A stretch of 64,000 nt of DNA, from NCBI GenBank assembly GCA_948567375.1, contig OX419759.1:35565493-35629492 (forward strand), given 5' to 3'. The position numbers were made by a program, and so were the translations under genes. Below the pieces are notes generated by a model, which was given only the letters and a program-made list of their open reading frames with translations, was not told the origin of the DNA and did not search any database. The stretch is from Lunularia cruciata. Its lineage: Eukaryota; Streptophyta; Marchantiopsida; Lunulariales; Lunulariaceae. Of the stretch, positions 48,784 through 58,808 are shown in pieces (positions within the stretch are counted from its first letter, which is position 1; each line of letters starts with the position of its first letter).

Positions 48784-50649
48784 TACATCACACGTGGAGA
48801 GCTTGTTGTCCAGGTTCAGCCTGGTCATCCGACTGATAGCTCGGTGGTGAGAGCTCAGGCTATTGCGACGATAGCTGAGTCCTATGATGTGCTAGTTGGG
48901 GGAGCAGTGTTATACCCTATGGGTTTCAGTATTGACTATTGGGAGGAGACAGCCTCTTATAGACTTGGTTGGCAGTCTGGTGAGGGACGGGTATGTCGCC
49001 TACCAGTACGCTTTAGTAGTGGCAGTCTTGGCTCACTACAGTCCGGGACCATGGCAGCATCAGTTTTGGCTTTCAGCGGTGCAGTTACTTGGCCTGGTGA
49101 CTTGTTGGAGGGGAACGCCCATGCAGATGATACAGAGGAGATCACTCGGCTATGGAGTACGAGTGGGATTGTTCCATCCACCTTGGATGTTCCACTGTGG
49201 AGTTTAGAGGAAGCATTGCAGCAGCATGCAGATCAGTTGGTGCAGCAGGCTTGGAGTGGAGCCTTCGTACCATCAGGGGATGAGTGTGAGGATGAGCCCC
49301 CAGAGGCGATTGCTTTGACACCTCTGGATACCACACTCATTGCTTGGCAGTATCCAGTAGAGGGGATATGTCTATTAGAGTTGTTTGGTGGGATCAGCAC
49401 CGGACTAGCTGCGGTGTTATAGGCGGGTATCCGAGTACAGAGGTACTTGTATGTAGAGAGAGATGAGACTGCTAGGCGAGTCTCTCTACATCATGTGGCA
49501 CACTTGGCCTATCGGTATCCGGAGTTATTACCGATGTCAGCAGTCAGAGGTTACCAGAAGGCCTTACCAGGAGACATTTCCTTATTGGGGGCGCATGACC
49601 TAGAGAAACATGGGCCTATTCACTTGGTGATTTCTGGATGGCCATGTCAGGGACATACACGTGCGGGCCGCGGTTTGGGTCTTCAGGATCCTCGTTCTGG
49701 TGTGTTTTGGGAGATGTTACGGATACTACGACATCTCCAAGTTCATCAGTCTGTTTCTCCAGCTTACCTTTTGGAGAACGTTCCATTGATGGGTGATTCT
49801 CGCACTAGAGTGGTGGCAAGTACACATCAAGTCCATTCTTGGATGGGACCTGCTGTATTGTTAGATGCAGCCAGAGTGGGATCACGGGCTCATCGTCTTC
49901 GTCTTTGGTGGACGAACCTTTTACCCAGAGAGGTTCTACAGCGTAGTTATGATGGGATTCAGCGACTAGACCACATTCTTGTTGATGATATCTTGGATGC
50001 TGGACGTCAGTCTCAGACAGTGGTAGTGGCTGATAGGTCACCTATGGCAGTGGTGAACCTAGTTGGACAGCCTAGAGCTGCATTTCCCACACTCATGAGT
50101 TTCCCAGGCTCTCATGCTTTTCAAGAGGGAGGACCTGTACTTGTTTGGGACTCACAGTTACAGCAGTTGGTGGAGCCCAATGCTGATGAGAGAGAGCGGG
50201 CGATGGGTTTTCGCACCGGTATTACCGCTGTTCCAGTAGTGTCAGAGGCATCCAGGCGTCAGGTGTTAGGTCAGGCTATGGACCTGAACTGTTTGACCTG
50301 GATTGTGAGCCTTGGTTTGGCAGAGCAGCGTAGGATTCGCTTGATAGGCATCACCACTCGGACACTTGTGAGCCCTGTGCCTATCGAGACGATTCAGGCA
50401 CATGCTGGGGGCGATGGACCGAGTGGACATGGTATTCTTGGGACACATCCAGTAGCTACTAGGGAGAGTGGTCTACTTGGAGTCCATCCAGGTGAGCGTG
50501 GGCTACTTGGATTACACCCTTGGTCCACATGGGATGCAGCCAGAGGACGTATGGAGCTTGCAGCCAGAGTGGAGGGAGTTTTTCACACAGAGGTTGGGAC
50601 CTCTAGTGGTCAGGAGCATGACACCATTGCTCCCAAGGGCCCAGTGTAG
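48784..50649 (+). pseudogene. B2 DNMT3-like cytosine-5 DNA methyltransferase domain
   Basis: Predicted to transfer methyl from S-adenosylmethionine to cytosine C5. After a protease-linker region (about 190 residues) come motif I LLELFGGISTGL (49372-49407), II YVERDE (about 49450), IV ISGWPCQGHTR with the catalytic Cys codon 49645-49647, VI LLENVPLM (49768-49791, ENV), VIII AHRLRLWWTN, and IX/X ERERAMGFRTGIT ... RRQVLGQAMDLN (about 50188-50300). The GPxxLVISGxPC block and the VLLDAxxVxxxAHRxRxWWxN block are those of DNMT3 enzymes. It sits between protease and RT in the same frame. Only one stop (TAG 49420-49422, CAG in B1) falls inside. It ends at TAG 50647-50649 followed by CAG CCA. Confidence 0.9.
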
Positions 50650-50655
50650 CAGCCA
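50647..50655 (+). promoter_or_regulatory. Candidate readthrough stop TAG-CAG-CCA between methyltransferase and RT
   Basis: In-frame TAG followed by CAR-YYA, the tobamovirus-type leaky stop context. Same arrangement in B1 (19710-19718, TAG CAA TCA) and B0 (37124-37132, TAG CAG CCA), with RT continuing in the same frame. Confidence 0.6.
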
Positions 50656-53600
50656 GTCAGTACGTCTTCCACTCCTACTACAGTTACAGAGGATACTTGG
50701 GAGCCAGATCTTGGACCCAAGCTTACTGGAGAGGAAAGACGGAGGGTTTGGAGGTTCTTGAGGAGTCACACGAGTTGTTTTGCCTTCAGTATGAAGGATT
50801 TGGGTGCTCTGAAGGGACCTGGTATACGGATTGAGCTCACTAGCGACACAACTATTTTCCGACGCCCTTATCGATATAGTGAGATGGAGAGGACATTGAT
50901 TCAGAGCTGGAGTAGTGACCTTTTTGAGGCTGGTTTGGTGGAGATTCCACATGGAGAGTATGCATCAGCGACAGTGATGCCAGCCAAGAAGGATATGCAT
51001 GGCAACTATACAGATAGGTGGATGTGTGGAGATTACCGTCCTATCAACCGACAGACCAGGGCTGATTGGTATGCCATGCCTACACCGGAGGAGATTTTTG
51101 ATGCGATTGGGCATGCAAAGGTCTTTAGTACTTTGGATCTTTGAGCGGGATATCATCAGTTGCCGATCAGGGAGGAAGATAAGTCCAAGACAACATTTTG
51201 GGCTATTGATCCTCATGGCAAGCATGTGTTATATCAGTGGAGATTCTTACCATTTGGGTTGAAGAATGCTCCTGCTGAGTTCCAGAGGGTCATGGATAGG
51301 ATCCTAGCTGGATTGGATTTTGCTCGGTGCTATATTGATGACATTTTGGTTTATAGCACTACTGTGGAGGAGCATGAGAGACAGTTGTTGGAGGTGTTTG
51401 AGAGGTTGAGATCTCATGGACTCAAATTACATCCTGGGAAGTGTAGGTTCTTCCATGAGCAGGTTGAGTATTTGGGTCACACTATCTACCCCGGAGGACT
51501 TGGTGTTCAGCAGACCAAGGTGGAGGCTATTGCACGTATTCCTCGGCCTACGGATGTGAGCAGAGTGCGAGCATTCCTTGGGTTGGCGAACTTCTATTGC
51601 CGCTATGTTAGAGGATTTAGTGCCATTGCCAAGGCCTTGACGAAGCTGACCAAGCTTACACAGGAGTGGTGTTGGGGAGATGAGCAGGAGAGAGCTTTTG
51701 TAGAGCTCAAGGAGAGGTTGACATTGGCTCCTATTTTGAGGAGACCGATCAGGGGATGACCATTTCAGGTTCACACTGATTGGAGTATGTTGGGGCTTGG
51801 AGCGGTGCTCACCCAGCATGATGATGAGGAGAAGGAGTTTGTGGTGGCCTATGCTAGTCGCTCCAACAATTCAGCTGAGGCGAAGTATAGTTCATATGAG
51901 GGAGAGTGCTTGGCAGCAGTTTGGGCAGTAGCACATTTCCGATGTTACCTATTTGGTAACCCCTTCACTCTCATCACTGATCATCAGCCGCTGAAGTGGT
52001 TGATGGAGTCCGACAAGCTTTCAAGGAAACTTGCAAAATGGGCTCTGATTTTACAGGAGTATGATTTCACGGTTGTTCACAGACCTGGAGTGGTGAACCG
52101 TGATGCAGATGGGTTGAGTAGAAACCCATGTCCCAGCCAGCAGGATCAGACCGGAGCACGTTGGCATGGTGAGACAGATGAGGAGATGGTGCCAGGTTGG
52201 CATGCATCAGCCTTTCTGTGTATATTTGCAGAGACATTGGTGGTATCTCTCTCAGCGCATACAGGAGGAGTTATTGAGATCATAGATCCAGAGAGTGAAG
52301 ATATTGGTACAGTTCAGCGAGACATTCATGATGATGTCTTAGTGATGGACTATCTTCGCACTGGTGTTGTGGGTGGCACAATTGGGGCCAAGGAGAGAGA
52401 CCGTGTTCTTCAGCGAGCCAGACGGTTCAGATTGGAGGGTAGACACCTTTTGCGTGTATGAGAGGATGGTAGAGTGCGAGTAGTACCACTTCTATCACGA
52501 AGACCACAGTTGGTCCGTCATGCTCATGAGGAGCTAGGACATTTTGGAGTAAAGCGTACATATAGCTTACTCTAGAGTCATTATTGGTGGCGCGGTATGC
52601 AGACCAAGGTACAGCAGTTTGTTGCCAGATGTGTGGTTTGTGACCGAGTTAGAGCATCATTCAATGCTCCTACGCCACAGTTACACCCATTACCTATCAT
52701 GGGATTGGGTTACCGTTGGAGTTTGGACTTTGCCGGACCTTTACCGCTGACTGTGAGACATCATCGGTATGTTTTGGTGATGGTGGAGCACTTCTTCAAG
52801 TGGATTGAGTTGGTGGCACTTCCTGACAAGTCTAGTGAAGGGACAGCTTACTCGTTCTTGGATTGAGTTCTTAGTCATTTTGGTGCACCAGCTGAGGTTT
52901 TGACTGATCAGGGTACAGAGTTCTTGGGAGAGTTTCAGGTCTTGTGTGACAAGGCTTTGATTGATCATCGTACTACATCCCGAGATCACCCTGAGGCAGA
53001 TGGCTTAGCAGAGAGAGTGGTTCAGACGGTGAAGAGAGGATTGCGAAAGTATGGTTTGCAGAGAGGCCACTTGGGAGATTGGGATCTCTAGTTACCTTGG
53101 TTGGCCATGGGCTATCGGTTCAGCCGGCAAGCCTCCTTAGCATCCTTCTCTCCATACTTCCTACTCTATGGACGAGATCCAAATTTACCTACAGCCATTT
53201 GTCGAGATGCTACTGTAGTTTTGGACTTGGATGACCCTGATGTATGGATGAGCGCATGTTCTCAGCGGGCAGAGATCTTTCGGAGAGTGATGCCGATGGC
53301 CTTCGAGAACTTGGCGATTGCTCAGCATAGAGATACTTAACGCTATGCTACCATTCGAGGAGGAGGTTATAGACCCTCGATCCGTCAATTTCATCCAGGC
53401 GACTATGTATATCTGCAGCAGACAGCACCGACGACACTTGATGTTTCTACAGGCCGCACTATCTTGAGAGTGCGCGAGGTTTTGCCATCTGGAGTCCTTG
53501 TGTTAGAAGGACATGATGGTGTTGTTTGGAAGGATCATGTGCGCAATTGTGCGCCATGCCACCTCCCAAACATTGATGGTACTATGGACCCAAGCTTGGC

Positions 53601-53763
53601 ACTTGTACGTGCAGGCTTGAGGTGTATGTTATGTGGCTCTTCTGGTGGAGCTGCTACTATGTTAGTGTGTGATAGTTGTTCAAGAGGATGGCATATGGCA
53701 TGTATGACTCCTCCCCTCACAGTGGTTCCTTAGGGACAGTGGTTATGTCCTAGATGTACTTGA
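50650..53763 (+). pseudogene. pol: B2 RT-RNase H-integrase-PHD
   Basis: Continues the frame. RT about 50900-51560 with PAKKDMHGNYT, FGLKNAPAEFQRVMDR and YIDD at 51331-51342. RNase H about 51764-52125 (VHTDWS, YEGECLAAVWAV, ITDHQPLKWL, RDADGLSRN). Integrase zinc finger HAHEELGHFG ... CVVC (about 52520-52640), core LDFAG, TDQGTEF, EADGLAERV (about 52725-53020). Then a PHD finger from 53623 with the full C4HC3 set: CMLC, CDSC, GWHMAC, CPRC. Stop TGA 53761-53763. Premature stops: TGA 51142, TGA 51757, TGA 52459, TAG 52573, TGA 52864, TAG 53089, TAA 53338 and TAG 53731. Most fit C-to-T or G-to-A changes. Confidence 0.9.
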
Positions 53764-53932
53764 CCTATAGCTAGTTCATTCTTTATATGGTATAGATTGC
53801 AGACAGGCGACTAACGATGGGGCTCCATAGCACCCGGCCTCCTGATCTTTGCCCATTAGAGGGTATACCATATACTTAGAGTAGATGGCTATCTGGAGTT
53901 AGAGGGACCTAACCGCCAGCTAGGGGGGCGAT
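53764..53932 (+). other. B2 3' untranslated region with polypurine tract
   Basis: Non-coding spacer ending ctaggggggcgat directly before X1, as in B1. Confidence 0.65.
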
Positions 53933-54613
53933 TGTGGCACTTTAGAGTCTATGTATGACTTATGTGTGAGTTGTGCTTTTATAGTGTATGATGTTGACAG
54001 CGATGTATGTTGTGTAGCGATGTATATACGCACGACAGCTGTCACGCCATTTGTAGTTCCGCATCTAGATGCTCGGACACTGGAGTTCCAGTGATGGTAG
54101 TTAGAGTTATTCTAGCTGTTTCTCAGGGACTACTTTCCGACGGTTAGATTTTGTGTTCGGGGTACTGACTTCACGGTGGGGCCCACCGTCACTTTGCACC
54201 GTTTGCACTGTCGAGTGTGCCGTCAGCGGGACCGTTAGGGTTTCAGGGCTAGCTCGAGTCCAGGGGGTATAGTTTCGAAGTGAGCTCCAGAGAGCTCACT
54301 TCTCTGATGTTGAGCCTTTGAGTTCCTGGCTATGGTGGACAGAGGCCGGCGAGCGTCACCTGGATTCTCTATGCTTGAGTGGGTGTGGCTTGACTGTAAT
54401 CAGTGCCCAGTTGTTGGCAGTTTATAGAGTGACAGATCAAGTACTGATCTGAGTTGAGTTGAGTTGAAAGTGTTAAGCAATCTGATTATTGTGGCACTTT
54501 AGAGTCTATGTATGACTTATGTGTGAGTTGTGCTTTTATAGTGTATGATGTTGACAGCGATGTATGTTGTTGACAGCGATGTATGTTGTGTAGCGATGTA
54601 TATACGCACGACA
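53933..54613 (+). repeat. B2 3' split repeat X-Y-X
   Basis: X1 53933-54037 (105 bp), gc, Y2 54040-54488, X2 54490-54613 (124 bp, longer by an internal 19-bp tandem duplication gttgacagcgatgtatgtt). X1 and X2 share the variant cttttatag, while the X2 of B1 has cttctatag. The junction X1/Y2 is the perfect 10-bp palindrome gacagctgtc. Confidence 0.9.
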
Positions 54614-55147
54614 GAAGTAGAAAAGATGAGCACCACTATTTTGGATTTTAGTGTGTTGACTTGGTATTATTCTTAGGTGTTTGGCTTTGAGGAAAGAGTT
54701 GAGAACTCTTGGGCCCGCAAGCCTTTTTGTTTTGGATTCTCCTTTAGTCCAAGGATAGCCCATGTGAAGGAATCCTTGACTTAGTGGTTGGGTCAAGATA
54801 AGACCACATGCTTAGGGGAATATGCTCATGTGAATGGATATTCCTTTCTACTTTTTGATTTTACTTGACTTTTAGTCTAGTAACTTGAGTTATTACGTTA
54901 ATTAGTAACTTTGGTATGTAACTATTTCACAAGTATATAAACAAGGGGTGAGGAGGTACTCATCATCCTTTCATTTTCATTTATCTCTCTCTCTCATTGA
55001 GTTCTCTAGTGAGCAATGTCTTGAGTCTTGGAGTGTTAGCCTTGGAGGAGTATGATGGAGTTCGGGTTCCTTGCCTTCTTAGTCCATGGTGCGCTACCAT
55101 AATAGCCATCAGAGGTTCATCTTGAGTGAGAGACAGGCCGGCTCACA
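54614..55147 (+). repeat. A3 3' LTR, right piece
   Basis: Resumes with gaag (target duplication) and tagaaaagatgagcacc and runs to ggctcaca. TATA box near 54937. Confidence 0.9.
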
Positions 55148-55151
55148 TGAC

Positions 55152-56800
55152 ATTGATTCAAAGTTGGAGTAGTGACCTTTTTGAGGCTGGCTTGGTGGAG
55201 ATCTCACATGGAGAGTATGCATCAACAACAGTGATGCCAGCCAAGAAGGATATGCATGGCAACTACACAGATAAGCGGATGTATGGAGATTACCATCCTA
55301 TCAACCGACAAACCAAGGCTGATCAATATGCCATGCATACACCGGAGGAGATTTTTGATACAATTGGGCATGCAAAGGTCTTTTGTACTTTGGATCTTCG
55401 AGCGGGATATCATCACTTGCCGATCAAGGAGGATAAGTCCAAGACAACATTCTAGGCTACTGATCCTCACGGTAAGGATGTGTTATATCAGTGGAGGTTC
55501 TTACCATTTGGGTTAAAGAATGCTCTTGCTGAGTTCTAGAGGGTCATAGATAGTATCCTAGCTGGATTGGATTTTGCTTAGTGCTATATTGATGACATTT
55601 TGGTCTATAGCACTATTGTGGAGGAGCATGAGAGACAATTGTTGGAGGTGTTTGAGAGGTTGAGATCTCATGGACTCAAATTACATCCTGGGAAGTGTAG
55701 GTTCTTCCACGAGCAAGTTAAGTATTTGGGTCACACTATCTATCCCATAGGACTTGGTGTTCAGCAGACCAAGGTGGAGGAGGCTATTGCACGTATTCCT
55801 TAGCCTATGGATGTGAGCAGAGTGCGAGTATTTCTTGGGTTGGCAAACTTTTATTGCTGTTATGTTAGAGGATTTAGTGCCATTGCCAAGGCCTTGACGA
55901 AGCTGACCAAGCTTACACAGGTGTTGGGGAGATGAGCAGGAGAGCTCTTTTGTAGAGCTCAAGGAAAGGTTGACATCTGCTCCTATTTTTGAGGAGACCT
56001 ATGAAAGGATGACCATTTCAGGTTCATCCTGATGGGGCTTGGAGTGGTGCTCACCCAACATGATGATGAGGGGAAGGAGTTTGTGGTGGCCTATGCTAGT
56101 CATTCCAAACAATTCAGCGGAGGTGAAGTATAGTTCATATGAGAGAGAGTACTTGGCAGCAGTTTGGGCAGTAGAACATTTCCAATGTTACCTATTTGGT
56201 AACCCCTTCACAATCATCATTGATCATCAACCGCTGAAGTGGTTGATGGAGTCTGACAAGCTTTCAAGGAAGCTTGCACGATGTGCTCTTATTTTACAAT
56301 AGTATGATTTCACGGTTGTTCACAGACCTAAAGTGGTGAACTGTGATGCAGATGGGTTGAGTAGAAACCCATGTCCCAGCTAGTAGGATCAGATCGGAAT
56401 ACAATGGCATGGTGAGACAGATGAGGAGATGGTGCCAGGTTGGCATGCATTTGCTTTTCTTGATATATTTTTTGAGGCTTTGGTGGTATCTCTCTCAGTG
56501 CATACAAGAGGAGTTATTGAGGTCATAAATCCAGAGAGTGAATATATTGGTACAATTCAACGAGACATTCATGATGATATCTTAGTGATGGACTATCTTC
56601 ACATTGGTGTTGTGGGTGGCACAGTTGGGGCCAAGGAGAGAGACCGTGTTCTTTAGCAAACCAAACGGTTCAGATTGGAGGGAAGACACCTTTTCCGTGT
56701 ATGGGAGGATGGTAGAGTGCAAGTAGTACCACTTCCATCTCAAAGACCACAGTTGGTCCATCATGCTCATGAGGAGCTAGGACATTTTGGAATAAAGTGT
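55152..56800 (+). pseudogene. pol: B0 RT and RNase H
   Basis: RT from attgattcaaag: PAKKDMHGNYT, LDLRAGYHHLPI (sense CGA where B1 and B2 have TGA), FLPFGLKNA, then YIDDILVYS at about 55588-55612, and LGLANFYC. RNase H: VVAYASH, SSYEREYLAAVW, IIDHQPLKWL. Many stops and small indels (for example TAG 55453, 55537, 55579). Ends at the D insertion in the integrase N-terminal zinc region after HEELGHFGIK. Confidence 0.83.
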
Positions 56801-57553
56801 TGTTGGGGAATTTTTTTGGCCTCGAGAGTGCACCGAGCACCTGGCTGCTTGTGCTTAGTTTGTCCTTGTAGTAATTAAATTAGAGTCCTTGTAGATTGAC
56901 ATCCTCTTCCTATTCCAGGTGTGCTGGGAAATCTCAACTTTGGAAGAATTTAGGCTTTTCTTTGTTTCATGAGGTTGGGTTTCTCAACGGTTTGTGTTTG
57001 TCCTTGGCCTTCACAGAACTGGCTAGCTCACGCGGTTTCAGCTATGGTTTGGGGACCTGATGGTTCCTATGAGAGGCTGGAATTTTTACGAACAACAACT
57101 AGTATTCTATTTAGCTCAACCAGGCCAGACTACTAAGTCGAACCTTTCATATAGACGGACTGAGAGCTCCTAAAATGGAGCTTCCTCAATGCTAGTCATA
57201 GGTCAAACACCCCATCATCTCAGGTCTACTAGACCTGAAAAAATTTCTTTCCTGTCCAGCCTTCTCTCTCTTGCAAGGTCCTTCATTCTCTTGCAAAGAA
57301 ACCCATTTTCTGCCCTGCACTTTCAAGGCCTTTGCTTTCTTGCAAACATTTCTCTCCTCTACCCTGCACACCTTCAAGGCATACTCCCTACCATTCGTTC
57401 ATCTGGCCACTGTCATGCTCAATAGCACTTTCGAAAGTTTTCTCTCTCCTTCTGTCACAGACCAAGGCCAGAAAACCTTCAAAAATCTCTCCTCAATAGT
57501 TCACTCCTGTCCAGACCAAGCCCTAAAGACTCTCGCTCCTTCACTTTGAACTG

Positions 57554-57679
57554 TCTCTCATTCACTTTGTCCAGTCTCTCATTCGCTCTGTCTAGTCTCT
57601 CATTCACTCTGTCCAGTCTCTCATTCACTTTGTCCAGTCTCTCATTTACTCTATCCAGTCTCTCATTCACTCTGCTCAG
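57554..57679. repeat. 21-bp minisatellite, six units, in D
   Basis: tctctcattcactttgtccag repeated six times with small changes, no length change. In the minus strand it reads as a seven-residue unit (NERLDRV). That frame is an effect of the 21-bp period and no longer protein is supported. Confidence 0.9.
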
Positions 57680-58114
57680 TCTTCCCTTCATGAGAATTCT
57701 TCACTGTTACATTTTCAACAACACATCCTCTATATTCAAAATTTGTTCCATGACCACCTCTTCACAACAAACATTCTTCATTCAAAATTTGCTCTCCTCT
57801 CAACATTCTCACAATAAACATCCTTTCATATTCAATATCATTCCTTGTCCAGCCAGAGCAACCCTAACTCAAATCTACCCATGTCATTAGCTACTGCTCA
57901 TGGAAGCCAACCTTCAAAATCTCTCCCATCTTGTGCAAGGCAAAGTCAGACTCTCAAATTTCTCTCCTACTCCCACCCTAGTTCAGTCCTTCATGCAGGT
58001 TTCAACTCCTTCTCGTCTCCACTGTTCCAAATCAATGACCAAGCAAAACTCAAAAATATCGTGCTGCTGCAACAGCCATAGGCCTCCACTCTTGAATTTT
58101 TTCCCTCCTCCTAT

Positions 58115-58515
58115 CACAGCCCTAAGGCATCTCAAAAGTTTCCTCAGGCCCTCAAGACTCTCACTCAACCTTTGAAAATCATCTCCTGGCCCTGTCATAG
58201 CCCTAAGGTATCTCAAAAATTCCTCAGGCCCCGCAAGACTCTCACTCAACTTTCAAAAATCATCTCCTGGCCCTGTCACAGCCCTAAGGCATCTCAAAAC
58301 TTCCTCAGGCCCTGCAAGACTCTCACTTAACTTTCAAATTTCTTCTCCTGGCCCTATCACAGCCCTAAGGCATCTCGAAAATTCCTCAGGCCCTCAAGAC
58401 TCTCACTCAACTTTCAAATTTCTTCTCATGGCACTGTCATAGCCCTAAGGCATCTCGAAAATTCCTCAGGCCCTCAAGACTCTCACTCAACGTTTGAAAA
58501 TTATCTCCTGGCCCT
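58115..58515. repeat. About 81-bp tandem repeat, five units, in D
   Basis: Units start cagccctaaggcatctc and include cctcaggccct and aagactctcactcaac; five copies with substitutions and 1-2 bp indels. Confidence 0.85.
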
Positions 58516-58602
58516 GTAAGATTCATTCTTGTAGCCCTTCACAATCTCTCTTCACTTTCCTGCGAAAATTTTCTCTCTGTTCAGCCCTCACTCTCCTGTC
58601 CT

Positions 58603-58808
58603 CTTGCTTCCCTGCAAAAATTCTTCTCTCTTGCTGCCACTCACCAACCACACCCTTCTTTCTTGCAAAAATTTTCTCACTCTCCAGCCCAAAATCTCAT
58701 GTCTTCTTGCTTCCCTGCGAAAATTCTTCTCTCTTGCTGCCACTCACCAACCACACCCTTCTTTCCTGCGAAAATTTCTCACTCTCCAGCCCTCAATCTC
58801 TTGTCCTC
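58603..58808. repeat. About 103-bp direct repeat, two units, in D
   Basis: cttgcttccctgc...aaaattcttctctc ... cactctccagccc is present twice in tandem. Confidence 0.8.

Larger units (their letters stand above)
44621..54613 (+). mobile_element. B2: best-preserved family B methyltransferase-PHD retrotransposon
   Basis: About 9,990 bp, uninterrupted. Target duplication ggag/gaag (44617-44620, 54614-54617). One extra c (44621) precedes tgtcacgcc, matching half of the gc found at the X/Y junction. Layout: Y, leader, single-frame Gag-Pol with methyltransferase and PHD, X, Y, X. The two Y copies are nearly identical, so insertion is recent. About fourteen premature stops but no frameshift over 7.3 kb. 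Confidence 0.93.
37372..55147 (+). mobile_element. A3: family A Ty3/gypsy retrotransposon with B2 in its 3' LTR
   Basis: Flanked by ggac/tgac (37368-37371, 55148-55151) in the B0 RT gene. 5' LTR 37372-38060. The 3' LTR is split into 44459-44620 and 54618-55147 by B2. Both LTRs share the A3-specific ttatttatagag (A2 has ttatttatatagag), confirming the pairing. The internal region is close to A2. Confidence 0.93.

Noticed and set aside
54490-54613. X2 as an independent small insertion (MITE or solo repeat) beside B2
   Set aside because: X2 occurs at the same place in B0, B1 and B2, and in B1 the caat duplication lies outside X2, so it belongs to the element.
57479-57691. Minus-strand frame with heptad NERLDRV repeats as a coiled-coil protein
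   Set aside because: It is the translation of a 21-bp minisatellite; any frame of such a repeat stays open. No flanking coding signal.
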